This document shows, in pieces, positions 1-11,216 of a DNA stretch of 64,000 nucleotides. Position numbers and translations under genes: made by a program. This DNA is from Zingiber officinale (Eukaryota > Streptophyta > Magnoliopsida > Zingiberales > Zingiberaceae): contig NC_056000.1 of assembly GCF_018446385.1 (NCBI RefSeq), positions 55,398,722-55,462,721 of the forward strand, in the 5' to 3' direction. Within the stretch, counting starts at the first letter, position 1, and each line of letters starts with the position of its first letter. Below the pieces are notes generated by a model, which saw only the letters and a list, made by a program, of their open reading frames with translations, made no database searches and was not told the origin of the DNA.

Positions 1-1
1 T

Positions 2-31
2 TACCTGGACGGGGTCGACGGGCGATCATGA
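2..31 (+). CDS. Possible last codons of a gene cut by the left edge
   Basis: The first about 160 bases are GC-rich, unlike the AT-rich DNA that follows, and look like the 3' end of a gene. One frame reads YLDGVDGRS and then a TGA at 29-31. Another frame stays open from base 1 to a TGA at 121-123. I do not recognise either product, and the choice between them is open. A 3' untranslated region down to about 500 would fit the change in composition. Treat this as a hint only. Confidence 0.2.
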   Translation, partial: YLDGVDGRS

Positions 32-159
32 AGGTCCGTGGCCTAGATCAACGGCCTCCATTGCACTCTGGAGGCGCGTTGGTTTACCATCTCCCCAAGT
101 GGGAGAGTGGACGTCATAATTTGTGATAGAGGGGGATTCGCGCCTGCGCGGCCCCTGTT

Positions 160-988
160 AATTTTGATAATTAAATTTTTAATGTCTAGCCTACTAACTC
201 GTTACAGAAGGCCTGTTTCTCTCTGCCAAAGAGAACTATCAAATTTCCATCGGCGGCTTTACCTTTTCTATTGCAGACGCCATCCGTTAGTGTTGTTGAT
301 ACATTAAATAATTCACAAGGATTGTTTTGAGGTCATTGATCTCTTGGTCGGCAACTGTTACGAACAGCTTCCTTTCGTTTTTAGCTTTGAGTAGGAATTT
401 ATGAAGTATGATGATGATGGACAATTTATATAGTTTCGTTTTTAGCTTCCTTTCGATTTTACCTTCGAAATTTCAGCTTAATGATGATGGACAATTTATA
501 TAGTATGATGCTAGAGATAGATAGGGTAAGAAAGGTACAGTAATGGCGAGAGCAGATCTTCTTGTCCTCTTATATATAATTACGGTCGGATTTCAAACTA
601 TGAACCCTTTTTGGAATAATTTGGATTGGGATAGACGGCCAGAAGTTGCTCAGAGTTTGCCCACCACTTGGCACCCGGCAGCCCAATTGTCTTCTCATTG
701 CCAGCGGCCTTTGGGCGGCTTTCGATAATCTGTCCCTATTCAAACTACAATCTGGATGAAAATATGAATCTAAGGAAGAATCACAGTTAATTGAAATCTG
801 ATCATAATTATGGAAGGTACCAGAAATGAACTAGGAAAAAGTGGATCAGAGGATCTGGACCCACTGATTGTAATCTCTTATGGTAGAAAATTATTTATAA
901 TTTTATCATAGTATCTCTCTATATAAATTTTGGTAATTAAATTATATTTTAACATTATTGGGTTTATGAAATTTATTTACTATGATTT
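160..988. other. AT-rich intergenic DNA
   Basis: I see no supported gene here. A 20-base motif with an ATGATGATGG core occurs twice, near 410-440 and 480-500, which is a short local duplication. Short open frames have no recognisable content. Confidence 0.4.
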
Positions 989-1400
989 AGAGCATCCACA
1001 TCAACTATCCTATCCAAAAATTTTACTATAAATTTTGGATAGGATAATTAAAACCTCTTTATATCAGTTACCCTATTCATTTCCTAAATTTAGATTTGTT
1101 GAATAGTGATTGTCTAAATTTAGGGAATGAAACTTTACCCTAAAAATAAAATAATATTTCTTTTTAATCTCTCTCCTTCACCCTCAATCTTTTCAATCTC
1201 TCTCCTTCCACTCATTCCATAAATATAATAATAAAAAAATAGAAGAAAGAGAAGAAAATAATAAAAAAAAATTAAGGATGATGGGAATTTTAGAATATTT
1301 GATGTAGTGTGTAGTGAAAATGATTATCTAAATTTAATAAAATAAATTATTTATCTTAAATTTTAGATATAGTAATAGATAAATTCACTTAGATGCCCTA
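989..1400. repeat. MITE-like element with imperfect terminal inverted repeats
   Basis: The left end reads AGAGCATCCACATC and the right end, read on the other strand, gives AGGGCATCTAAGTG, an imperfect inverted pair. The interior is AT-rich and non-coding, with a short stem (TATCCTATCCA against its complement) near 1008-1045. The size of about 410 bp and the ends fit a miniature inverted-repeat element. I could not fix a clean target duplication, so family and exact borders are uncertain. Confidence 0.4.
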
Positions 1401-1867
1401 ACATTTTTATTTGTTGAAAAGCAAGTCAATCAAATTTTGGTTGTTGGTTGTTTTGAAAAATATAAAAGTCACATAAATGCATATTAAACAAAAATAGATG
1501 AAAATAATAAGCATTTAATTCATTTCCAAGCTTTATACCATTTCTTAAAAATATATAGATTTTATACAAAAATTTATTTTTCCGTTTTCAACATATTAAT
1601 TTATCACTAAAATTTTATATAAATTAAAAAAAAATTGTTAAAAATGGGTCATTTAATATTTTGGATAAAAATCAAATGGGTGTCTTAATCATCTTTTTCT
1701 AAAAAAAAAATAATTAAAATGTCACATCATAATTCTTTCAAAATGCTTATTTTATTTTGATATGTTTAAATAATTTTAATCAAATTAACAAAGAATATTT
1801 TATATAAAATATTCTACGTATAGTATTTTTGATAAAATTAAATCGATTTATTTTAAATGTAAAAAAA

Positions 1868-1876
1868 TATATAAAA
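1868..1876 (+). promoter_or_regulatory. Candidate TATA box of the small membrane-protein gene
   Basis: TATATAAAA lies 75 bases before the chosen ATG at 1951. A start of transcription about 30 bases downstream would leave a short leader and would place the in-frame upstream ATG at 1891 at or before the transcript start. Inference from position only. Confidence 0.35.
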
Positions 1877-1950
1877 CAAACTTGCATTAATTGGATAATA
1901 ATGCCAAATCGAAATTGCAGAGGCGAGCAGAGTACAGCAAGCACACCGCC

Positions 1951-2392
1951 ATGGCCTCCTCCACAGCTCGCCTCTCTCTCCGCCTAGCTGCCGCCCTCCT
2001 CCTCCTACTCGCAGCCTTCTACATCGGCCGCCCTCTCTACTGGAAGCTTGCCGCCACCGTCCACGAGATCCGCCAGAACCGACAGTCCGTCAAACAAGGT
2101 ACGACACTGTTTCCCATCTCTCTTTTGTCACCTCTTCCTTTCCATCCTTGTTTAGGTGGATTATGATTGCCTATTTGGATGAAATTTTTTTTGAAGATAA
2201 TTCGATTTTTATTTATTCTTTTGGCTGGGTCTAGGGATCTCGCAGTTGGTCCTCGGGGCGCAGAAGTCGGTGGGGTGGGTGCATGATGAATTCGACTCCG
2301 GAGCCAGCGATGATCGGAAGGATCCCAAAGCTATCAGTAGAAGGATCCTCGGGTACAGATCGGATTCTTCACTGCCTCGCCCTTTTGCGTAG
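1951..2392 (+). CDS. Small single-pass membrane protein of unknown function, two exons
   Basis: Exon 1 is 1951-2098 and exon 2 is 2235-2392, separated by a 136-bp intron with GT..AG ends; the join keeps frame and gives 101 residues ending at TAG. GC-rich codons stand out from the AT-rich surroundings. Residues about 9-26 form a hydrophobic leucine/alanine-rich segment (LRLAAALLLLLAAFYIGR) that would act as a signal anchor. The rest is polar, with VGWVHDEF and SRRILGYRS near the C terminus. No enzyme motif is visible and I do not recognise the family. I chose the ATG at 1951, with a good context (GCC before ATGG), over an in-frame ATG at 1891 that adds a polar 20-residue stretch and sits close to the presumed transcript start. 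Confidence 0.6.
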
Positions 2393-5002
2393 GGTAGTCG
2401 TGGAGTCGAGACTTATCCATTGCTCTGGTTTGTCCCCTTCCTAAACCTTGTTTAGATAATAAATTTGTGGCTGTAGTAATTTTGTGACTATGTTCGAATT
2501 GTATTCTAGCGAATCTCATGGACAAGGATTTCTCTTTCTCATTTCATGTTTGTTCATCAAAGCTGATTTCAAATTCTCTCGTGTATATGAAACTGAGACA
2601 TGGATTCAATTTGATATTGCATGAAACAAATTTATCTGATGGAATGTAGGAGTTATATGCCATGTATGGGATCATGACGTGTGCCTCCTTATCTAGAGGT
2701 TGCTCATATGTGCTAAACTGATAGGGATAATAACTAGGATTCAAGGTGTTGAGATTGTCTATTAAATTTGCAGTTGCTGCTATCTTTCTTTGTTAACAGT
2801 GCCATTTTCAATTTTTGTTTGTTAAATTTTACTTTTGCCTTTTGAATTGTCTTGCAATTCCTATAAAACAGGAGGTGATTGTTACTTATTTTTGGTTGAT
2901 ATGAATAGATCTGGTAGATCTGCCTAGTATTGGATATGCTCTTTTTTGAAATTTGCCTTTGATACCTATGATACTATTTCCTTGTCTGTCGTATACCACA
3001 AAAACCTATCAATAATACTAGTACTCTTCCTTGTAGTCTTTCAACTTCATATTTTTCAGTTGTTAAGAAAAGCACCAATGCTGAACTACTTGCATGGTTT
3101 GTGTATGTCTTGCAATAGGACTCGTCAGTTTGAAGGTAGATAATAAAGGCTTGGGCTGCTTGGCATATTCAATCATTCCCTTATCACTTTCTTATTCTAT
3201 TGTAACTTTTTTTGCTTACCATATCTTCTTAAGAAATGACAAAAATCTTGCGAGTGTTTCTTTGTTGATCCCTTTTCTTTGTCCAATCTTATTACACAAT
3301 GTTTATGCATTGATGCTTTGGGTAAAAAGTAGAGGAGAGAATTAACAAAAGTAGAAAACTCTCCTAGAGTAATCTCAGCTCAACTCCTGGTATCTATAAA
3401 TACTCGAGTTATACCTTAAAATTTCACTTGTTAAAACTTTCCTGATTCTCTGAAGCATTTCTTCATGCTAGCCAAGGCTCTGAATGGCTTGTCACTGAGA
3501 GAACCACTTGATGCATGCTTAATTCAACTTCTAAAAGAGACAAGTAGATGTTGTTGAAAATAAGCACACTACATATTTTGGATTGCAAGATTTGGTCCTT
3601 GTTAGGGACCTTAATGTTATTATAGGGATTTGTTTGTGAATAACTTATAGTACAAGGGTAAGGGCTTGAAAATGTAATATTCTGATGATGAACGATATAT
3701 ATGGCTAGAAGGGACTAGCACGGGTGATAAAACCTTAATCTTTCCCTATCTTTATTCTTTTTCATAATTTTTTTTTATTGTTAAATTATTTTGCTGACAA
3801 CCAACATACAAATAAAGTAATTATATTGATCTTTATTTTGTCATGCTATTGTCATAAATCAGGATTTTAGCACTTTAAAATAGTTATTTTGTGTGAATGT
3901 GAAGCTTCTCTTGCATTCATTCACAAGAGATTCATCTACAGATGTAATGTAAATTTGAACTTCTGCTAATGCTATCCATGTCTTCTTAGTTTTATTGTTT
4001 ATTGATTTTGTCTTATTTATGTAAGGAACAAATAATTGATTTACATATTATTAGTGATATAAACTTTAATTTTGTAGTGAAAAATACATATAACCCATGT
4101 TAAGTTGTTGGGATATGTACACTTGAATAATAATGATCTTTTTTTTTCTTTGCTTGTTCATGGTCTTACAACTAAATTTTTTCTTGATAAATTTTCCCAA
4201 CAAGAACACTTGTGTTTGAGATTTTCCAAAATCACATGTAATAGTTTATTTTAACCCAAAAGATGCCCTTGAGTTTGATCCATTTTACTTTGGTCATCCT
4301 CCAAAACAGTCTAGTGATTTATTTTTGCAATGACCTTTTCATTCATCCTCTTCTAAATCTTATTGTCAATAATGTGAATTTGAGTTTAAAATGATCATAA
4401 AAATGTTTTAAGTGATAAGGCTTGATTGACACAAACTAGAATATCAGTTAGGTCAGCTCAACAGAAAGTTTAGGTTGTTCTTAGTTTTGAATATTTTAGA
4501 ATTTGATTCTTAAAAAAATTATAAAACTTCAAGAAAAATATGAGTATATTTTGGCATTCCTAACCTAGAAAGGATAAATTTTTATAGAAAATTTTAAATT
4601 TTGATGGAATTTAACAAATTCTAGTAGCCTATCAGGAGTTCCAATGTTATAAGGTATTTATAGCATCTCACAACTATTTTAGTATCAAACGACAATCATG
4701 TTTTGTTCTATCTACTAGAATTTATATTTTTCAACAAAAATTAACGTCCAAGTGAAGTTGGTAGAAGTTGTAGTTCGCCTGCATTTTAGCCTACCAAATT
4801 CATAATACCGATAACTCTAGTGTGTCAGAATTTTCGTTCAAAACACTTCTATGCTGTTCAAGCAGGGTAAACAATAGTCCAGCAATTAAATCCTCCGAGT
4901 GATTAATCAGACAATTAAGAATTGAATCTTAATTATGGCGAACTATATAAAATTTTCTTCAATGAGACAACAACCCTAAAAATATTGATCGCTTGGATGG
5001 GT
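2393..5002. other. AT-rich non-coding DNA downstream of the small gene
   Basis: About 2.6 kb holding the presumed 3' untranslated region of the small gene and then intergenic sequence. Open frames at 2946-3345 are AT-rich, hydrophobic by composition and show no family signature. I see no supported gene or element. Confidence 0.4.
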
Positions 5003-6419
5003 CTAGGGCTGTAAATGAATCAAGCGTTCGTGAACAAACTTGGTGTTCGGCTTGGTAAGAGTTTGTTTATGTTCGTTCAATATACATTAGATTAATTAAA
5101 CAATCAAGTTTGAACAGCTCGTTAAGCTAAACAAACAAACTTGAATACATATGTGTTCAGCTCGCTAACGTTCGTGAACAATGTTCACGAATAATATTTA
5201 TTAATAAAATTCTTTTCAATATTCTAAATAAACAATAAAATAAAATAAAATAAATAAATAAATTTAAATTATCAATCTTAATAACCAATCAAACAATTAA
5301 AAGTTTCAAACAATCAAATAAGCTTGAATTGAGAGCTTGATAACATCTAAACGAACCAAGCTCAAACCAAGCTCAAGCCAAGTTCGAACCAAGCTCAAGC
5401 CAAGCTTGAATTGAGAGCTTGATAACATCTAAACGAACCAAGCTCAAGCTCATAAAAAATAAACCAAGCCAAGTGATCCTGTCCGAATGCTGAATCGATG
5501 GACGCTGGGCACGTGGCGCTCTCCGAACTGATGATGTGGATCTCTGACCGGCCGTATGGATTTCCGGCGAACCTGCAAGGAAGTCAAGCCGGGAAGGGGT
5601 TCCAGGCGACGATCCTCCGACGCTCAAGTCAGGCAAGAGGAAAACGATGAAGTGGCTCCAAAGATGAGAGACCGCGTACCTCCGGCGAAGTCTAAGGGCT
5701 CTTATATAGAGCTGTGGGGAGGCTTATGCACACCTACCGAGGCGTACACATGTCCTTTACCATACCTTAGTATGGGCTTACCAGAGGAGCATGCCTGACA
5801 CCATACTGCTACAGTCCGAGCACCTCTCTGATGGGACAGCATAACCTTCCGTCGTAGGATTCTGCGTATGGCTTGGTCGTCGAACATGCCTGTTGTCAGA
5901 AGATGTTCCCCAATGTCCCCTTGTCCTTGTCTCTTTTTTCCCCGAGCGGATGGCCATCCGCTCGGCAGACATCGGTCCGACCGGGCGTAGGTATCGGTCC
6001 GACCGGGAAGATTTCACTCCATCGCGTGCTCGGCTGAGACTGTTCCTTCACAGCATTGATGCTTTACGCCTCGGCCGAGCGGGCTACCCACTCGGCCTGG
6101 CGACCCTGTTCACCATGAGCGTCGGAAACCCGACTCCCCGTCGGGTTGTCTTTGATTCCGCTCGGACCCGTTCGGCCGATTAACCCGACCCTTCCCCGAT
6201 CGGCTGGCCCTCGGGTTGACCCTTTTGACTTTTGACCTCTACGTGTCATTGACTCCCCTCAAAGGGGGGTCCCCGTCCTTACTGCCGGATCACCAAGCTT
6301 GAACACTCATTTCAAAATCTTGGTTCATTTTAAGCTCGGCTCGGCTCGATTATCTTATCAAACAAGCTTGAACACCTTAAAGCTCGGCTCGGCTCGGCTC
6401 GGCTTGTTTACAGCCCTAG
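5003..6419. mobile_element. Non-autonomous TIR element (CTAGGGCTGTAAA ends), split by a solo LTR
   Basis: The left end reads CTAGGGCTGTAAATGAA and the right end, read on the other strand, starts CTAGGGCTGTAAAC. Flanking ATGGGT (4997-5002) and ATAGGT (6420-6425) differ at one base and may be the target duplication. The interior has motifs based on AAGCTCGGCTCGGCTCGG and no coding capacity. Removing the solo LTR at 5474-6292 and its duplicated 5 bp leaves about 590 bp. A second, more decayed copy lies at about 10003-10560. Class is probably a small DNA transposon; family not determined. Confidence 0.6.
5474..6292 (-). mobile_element. Solo LTR of a Ty3/gypsy Tat-type element
   Basis: On the minus strand it starts TGATCCGGCAGTAAGG and ends GGACAGGATCA. 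These match the start and end of the LTRs of the full element at 52707-63631, and the U5 part (segments such as CTGACTTGAGCGTCGGAGGA) matches 63490-63631 closely. It is flanked on both sides by CCAAG (5469-5473 and 6293-6297), a perfect 5-bp target duplication. No internal retrotransposon sequence remains, so it is a solo LTR left by recombination between two LTRs. At 819 bp it is longer than the 711-bp LTR of the full copy, so it belongs to a sub-family or is an older copy. Confidence 0.85.
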
Positions 6420-6658
6420 ATAGGTCTTTGCTTGGCCAGCGGAAAATTTTCATAGGATCGAACCAATCATCTCCTGAATTAGTCTGTTCAAATAGTTGGA
6501 TGCCTAGTCACCTCCAGGATTAATTCGTTCGAATAGCTAAATTACTAAAAAAAAAAAAAATGATAAACAACAAGCCTCCATATTATAGTGCAGCGATGGA
6601 GCATCTATGTAGTCTTCCAAGTGTATATGATTTGATTTCCTGTTACGACACACTACAT

Positions 6659-6799
6659 GATATTTTCCTCCATTAAAATGGTAAACTTGGAATGTTAGAC
6701 TGTTAGATTATGAGCACTTCTAAATGATATTTTCCTCCATGAAAATGATAAACTTGGAATGTTAGACTGTTAGATTATTCATTATGAGCACTTCTAAAT
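6659..6799. repeat. Tandem duplication, two units of 67 and 74 bp
   Basis: Units 6659-6725 and 6726-6799 both run from GATATTTTCCTCCAT to GAGCACTTCTAAAT and differ by a few substitutions and a 7-bp insertion. No gene overlaps. The rest of 6426-7078 shows nothing recognisable. Confidence 0.75.
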
Positions 6800-7078
6800 T
6801 TATTTTAAATTTATTTCGATGGCCGATATAAAATTTTTATAGGTCGAACCTGTTATTTTCAAAATTAATCGGCCCAAAATGCCGGATACTTATGCTAAAA
6901 ACAAAGCATGGTAAGCAACAATACATTTGGCATGATGGATGTATATCCAAGCAAAAGCTTAAAAAAGAGTCAACTATACAAAAAGAATAGTCAACTTGGC
7001 TCACGCAAGAGTAGATAGTAGCTAGGTTGTGAAGGCTGGCTGAATGGCTTAATAAAACATCAAAGAAAGTGTTCATCT

Positions 7079-8823
7079 TGTTGGTGTAATTGTGCCTTAA
7101 TTAGTTGTTGGTGTAATTGTGCCCTAATTAGTCATGTTCGAGATTAAGTTTTGATGTTTATACAAAGGGTTTAAGATAAGTTTACATGTATGTTTAATAT
7201 GTGTTAAACTGGACAAGGGCATAGGACACATGGAATTTGAAGAACTCGTGACTTAATGAGGTTGAGTGTTGATTATTACTTGCCACTGCCAAGGCAACAC
7301 ACTCAATGGCTTAAAGGTCCAATAGAATATGAAGAAGGTTATATGAGGCATTCGAGGGATTGTAGAATGAGAAGCATTGAGGTGGCATTGGAGCAGCTCA
7401 AGGTGCAACTAAGTTGGTTGGCTTGGTAGCACAAGGTCCACTAGAGATCAAAAAATAATAGTATAGGACATTTGAGGGACTATAAGATAGGGAGCATCGA
7501 GATACAACATTGATGATGCTAGAAGAAAAAGGCAAACTATGTAAGAGAAGCATGAAAGATAACACATAGAGTGAGTCGTGGGTTTGATGCATATAAGGGA
7601 CGAGTAATCTGACACAAGATGATCCCAATGTCGAAGTCAAGTTGTTGAAGGTGAGTTTTGGTATATGAGCTATGAGAGTTGAAAGACATGTATCCGTAGG
7701 AGAGAGCAAATTCAACATAGATGATATTCAATTATTAGAATGATCTCATTTGACAAGTGAGCTGAGTTGACTAACAAGTGTCTACTCATGTTAATCAACC
7801 AATTAATAGAATATTTTTATACATTGCTAAGTCAATTGGATAGTCAAAAATTTATGGTCAATCTATTAGTGATGAATTCAGATCAAGTTATATTAAAAGA
7901 TGATTATGCTCACCCCAAACAGTCTTCACAGTCCGTTCTCAGATTATGTAAAAAGAGATAAATTATATGATCAATTTATAATCGACGGTCAAGTAGCAGA
8001 TGAATTCCAACCAAGTGATGCTATAGCAAGAGGTTTGGAAGGTGTGATTGATTTGACAAAGATGTGCTATAATTGTCGAATGACATAGGGTTATAGTGGT
8101 CCAATCAACTGATGGTGCATTCTAGTTAAGTAGTTGTGATACATGATACAAAAGGCGGAATCCGCCGCCCCGACGGCCCCCTATGCCTGCCCCACGGTGA
8201 TGTAGGAGGAGGGTTAATCAGGGTGAATGCTGGGTTGACAAGTGGCTGGGGTTCGAGGCTTTAAGCTGGCAGACGGGGATATTATCTCACATTGCAACCG
8301 TCGACACTCGAACCGTTAAGTAGTTGTTGGTAAACTACAAGTTGAAGTGATCCAAAAACTAGTTAATTGATGGTCGATCTAATTGATTGATAGATGACAG
8401 ATTAGCAGAACAAAACATGAAGCTTAAAGTATTTGAAGGCTATATAAAAGGGATCAAAGGGGATGTTTAAAGGTTGACAAAATATTGATTGTTATAATTT
8501 ATTTAGTCTTTTTCTTGACATCCTTTAGCTTCCCTCTTAAACTCTCATTGTAGTTCATGTTATTAGAGGTTTCTCCATTTTTGGAGAGAATCAGCAAAAG
8601 AGTGGCTCACTCACCGGTCATAGGCTATGGAGTATGAATGAGGGTTCTAAATAATGTTATATCAATGTATTAGCGATTGTTATATGCAAATTATTTGTCT
8701 TTATTTCTTCTACACTAACTATTTGTTGACCTTTATGTTAATGTGGAGGAACAATCACTATTTACCCTCTTTGGCTATTTGATCATCCGTACTATGTTCA
8801 TTCCAACAAGTGTTATCATAGTC
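7079..8823 (+). mobile_element. Degenerate LTR with adjoining primer-binding-site relic
   Basis: The block begins TGTTGGTGTAATTGTG at 7079, with the same 27 bp repeated directly at 7106, and ends with CCAACA at 8803-8808. Two bases later TGTTATCATAGTC (8811-8823) looks like a mutated primer site for initiator tRNA-Met, whose usual form is TGGTATCAGAGC. The roughly 1.7-kb block carries no coding sequence, and one SINE has inserted in it. It reads as a plus-strand LTR followed by the start of a lost retrotransposon body. Borders are inferred. Confidence 0.5.
8138..8314. mobile_element. SINE-like insertion with a 13-bp target duplication
   Basis: A GC-rich 177-bp block is flanked by perfect copies of GTTAAGTAGTTGT (8125-8137 and 8315-8327). 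It contains GGGGTTCGAGGC near 8240, which resembles a pol III box B. A long, variable target duplication on a short non-coding insert is typical of SINEs. Orientation is unclear. It interrupts the surrounding LTR-like block. Confidence 0.55.
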
Positions 8824-8926
8824 CCGTTGCTCGAAAATACTAACTACTAATAAGCATCAATTTGAGGAGAAAGTGATGGTTAAGTTGTTTTTCAAGGTCC
8901 CATCATACAAGAAAAATTTTAGTTAT

Positions 8927-9180
8927 AAAAAAAATGATAATCATAGTTAGTCTCATTAAATATCTTTAGAGTGATCGGTTCGGTTCCATAAAATTTTTTC
9001 ATCGATCATTAGGATAAATTGGGAAGTGCACGCGGCGACCAGTCCAGAAATCCAACATTTTTTGGTTACGCCTTCCATTTGAAGGAAAAATTCTTATAAA
9101 TACGTCATAGCTGGAGTTCGAATCGTGGATGTCTAGATGATAATTTGGATGTTTTACCATGACATCAGGATCCTGAGGAC
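8927..9180 (-). mobile_element. SINE, family with a T tail (copy 1)
   Basis: The insert is flanked by AAAAATTTTAGTTAT (8912-8926) and AAAAATTTTAATTAT (9181-9195), a 15-bp duplication with one mismatch. On the minus strand a box-A-like TCATGGTAAAACATC is followed by a box-B-like ACGATTCGAACTCC, and the element ends in a run of T. It shares long stretches with the element at 23344-23566, including TCCACGATT..TCTCCAG and AAAATTTT..ATGGAAC. It is therefore a dispersed tRNA-derived family. There is no coding capacity. Confidence 0.75.
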
Positions 9181-9195
9181 AAAAATTTTAATTAT

Positions 9196-10002
9196 GGAGG
9201 AGAATGGATACATGGTTCAAAATTAACTTTGATATTGCTCGAAAATACCAATTGATAAAAACGAAAGAACCTTCTAGGAGGAAAAAAAATTGGATGGAGC
9301 AACAAATTAAAATTTATGAAGGTAATAAAAATGATATAAAGTCAATTCTTTCAATTTTATCTAATCATATTTCGAGTAAGGTTGGGGAATACTAAAATGT
9401 CAAAAAGCTTTTGGAAATGATTAGTTTTAAGAGCGGCTTCTTCCTTTCTTTTTATTTTTTTTATTTTTAATTAAAATGATTATTTTAATTTTAATTTAAA
9501 AAGTTAATAAATGAGGGAGCTCCCTCCGTAGTGGGAGAGAGCTCCTTCACGTTCAAAAAGAGTAGCTTCGTAAACACCGCTCCTTCATGTTATTTTTTTA
9601 TTATTAAAATAATTTTTTTAATTTAAATTTGATAGTGAAGATGTTTTGTAATTAAGAGAGAGATGTGTAGTGTGGCAATTTTTATTAATGTAAGGTAAAA
9701 ATATGACGTAGACATAACCAACGTGGCTTAGTCTTGTTTTCACTAGTCTTTCCTTCTTCTCATGAATAGCAACATTATTTATTTTTATTTTTTTAATTCT
9801 GTCTGTACACTTTAACATTCTCATTATTATAATTTGATTTTTTTTTGGATTGTTCATTCATTGGGTATTACGAATCCAATCGCATTTACACGACTTGTAT
9901 TAATTTAATGATAAAGCTAATTAATTGGATGATAGTGCCACATAGATATCTTCAATTAACTACTGATCTGAAAATCTAAAATAACAAAATTACCCTTAAA
10001 GT
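9196..10002. other. AT-rich intergenic DNA
   Basis: Holds short AT-rich frames without family features and a local partial inverted motif around GGGAGCTCCCTCCG..GGGAGAGAGCTCC at about 9514-9553. No supported gene or element. Confidence 0.35.
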
Positions 10003-10560
10003 TAAGGATGTAAATGTACTAAATATTTATGAACCAACTTAGTATTAGTCTGGCTAAAAATTTATTTATATTAATTCAATATACATGAGATCAATTAAAT
10101 AATAAATTTGTATAACTTCATTGTTGTAGTAACCTACTTTTATAAGAAATTATTTCCAGGATTCGAACCTGTGATCTTTTGATCACAAAATAACAATTTT
10201 ATCGTTGCGCCAAGGCTCCCCTTCAAAACTCTTATCAACATATTAAATAAAAAAAAATAAGTTTAAATTATCAAACTCAATAATTAATTAAATAAGTAAA
10301 AATTTCAAACAATAACACAAGTTTAAATTTAAAGCTTGATAACATCTAAATGAACCAAGCTCGAACTAAAGTTGAATTAAGAACTCGATAATATCTAAAC
10401 GAACTAAGCTCAAGCTCATAAAATATAGACCAAGCCAAGCTGAAACAATCATTTCAAAAATTTGATTCATTTTAAACTCAACTTGACTTAACTCAATTAT
10501 CTTATCAAACAAACTTGAACATCCAATACTCAACTCGACTTGTGTTATTTACATTCCTAC
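10003..10560. repeat. Second, decayed copy of the CTAGGGCTGTAAA-type TIR element
   Basis: The left end AAGGATGTAAATG and the right end, read on the other strand, TAGGAATGTAAATA are mutated versions of the ends of the element at 5003-6419. The interior follows the same order: phrases like CAATATACATGAGATCAATTAAA on the left, and ATTATCTTATCAAACAA then AACTCGACTTG on the right. An Au-type SINE splits it. The element is non-coding. Confidence 0.55.
10125..10224 (-). mobile_element. Au-type SINE
   Basis: On the minus strand the block begins GGGGAGCCTTGGCGCAACGA, with box A in TTGGCGCAACGA, and carries box B GGTTCGAATCCTGG near 10157-10170. These are hallmarks of the Au SINE family of plants, which derives from tRNA and is mobilised by LINE machinery. 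A T-rich stretch follows. It has inserted in the TIR element at 10003-10560. It is a retroposon, not a functional tRNA gene: no tRNA fold or acceptor end is present. Confidence 0.8.
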
Positions 10561-11216
10561 TTAAAATACCTTTTTCATAGTGTTTTTACCAAGTTTTTCA
10601 TAATATTACGAAAGAAATACTAGTGGTAGAATGCACTTTATCCTAGTGTATAAGTTAGTATTAACTATCCAAGCAAATAGCATTAACAATAAATTGATGA
10701 CTACCATGAATGTTACTTTTTTTTCTTCTTGTTGTTCTTCTTATACCTCGAGCCAGAACTAATTTTCCAGGAAATAGAAAAAATAATATGATAGGGTTGA
10801 CAACCAGATTATCAGCTTCCAAAAAGAAAATTATAAATTGCATCACTTACCTTCATATTGTTGATGACTATAAAATACTTCTTTTGGATTAAACAAAGTT
10901 TGATCGTATGTAGATTTACAACACAAACCAGAAATATTTTGGCGTCACCAATTTGCATGATTTTATTTCTTCTCAAGAAATGCTTCCTGAATTACAGAAG
11001 GATCAAGGGAACCATGGCACGACCACTGCCATAAAATTCCCTCCTAGGTGACAACACCATACTTCTAATTAACAACCCACACTGTTTTTATTTTTATTTT
11101 TTTCTTTCTTTTTTGTGGAGAAAGAAAATGTGCGAGATGTCCAACAATTGGACCGCATTAAACAAAAGCAATAATTTAGCAAGTGGGTAAAACTTCCTGC
11201 CTAAATCTCTTCTCTT
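10561..11216. other. 3' flank of the PPDK gene
   Basis: On the minus strand this lies downstream of the PPDK stop codon. An AATAAA signal on the minus strand (10962-10967), about 250 bases after the stop, is a candidate polyadenylation signal. Low-complexity T/C runs lie near 11095-11115. No other gene is seen. Confidence 0.35.

Noticed and set aside
10125..10224. Possible tRNA gene from its box A and box B
   Set aside because: No cloverleaf or acceptor stem; the words match an Au-type SINE.
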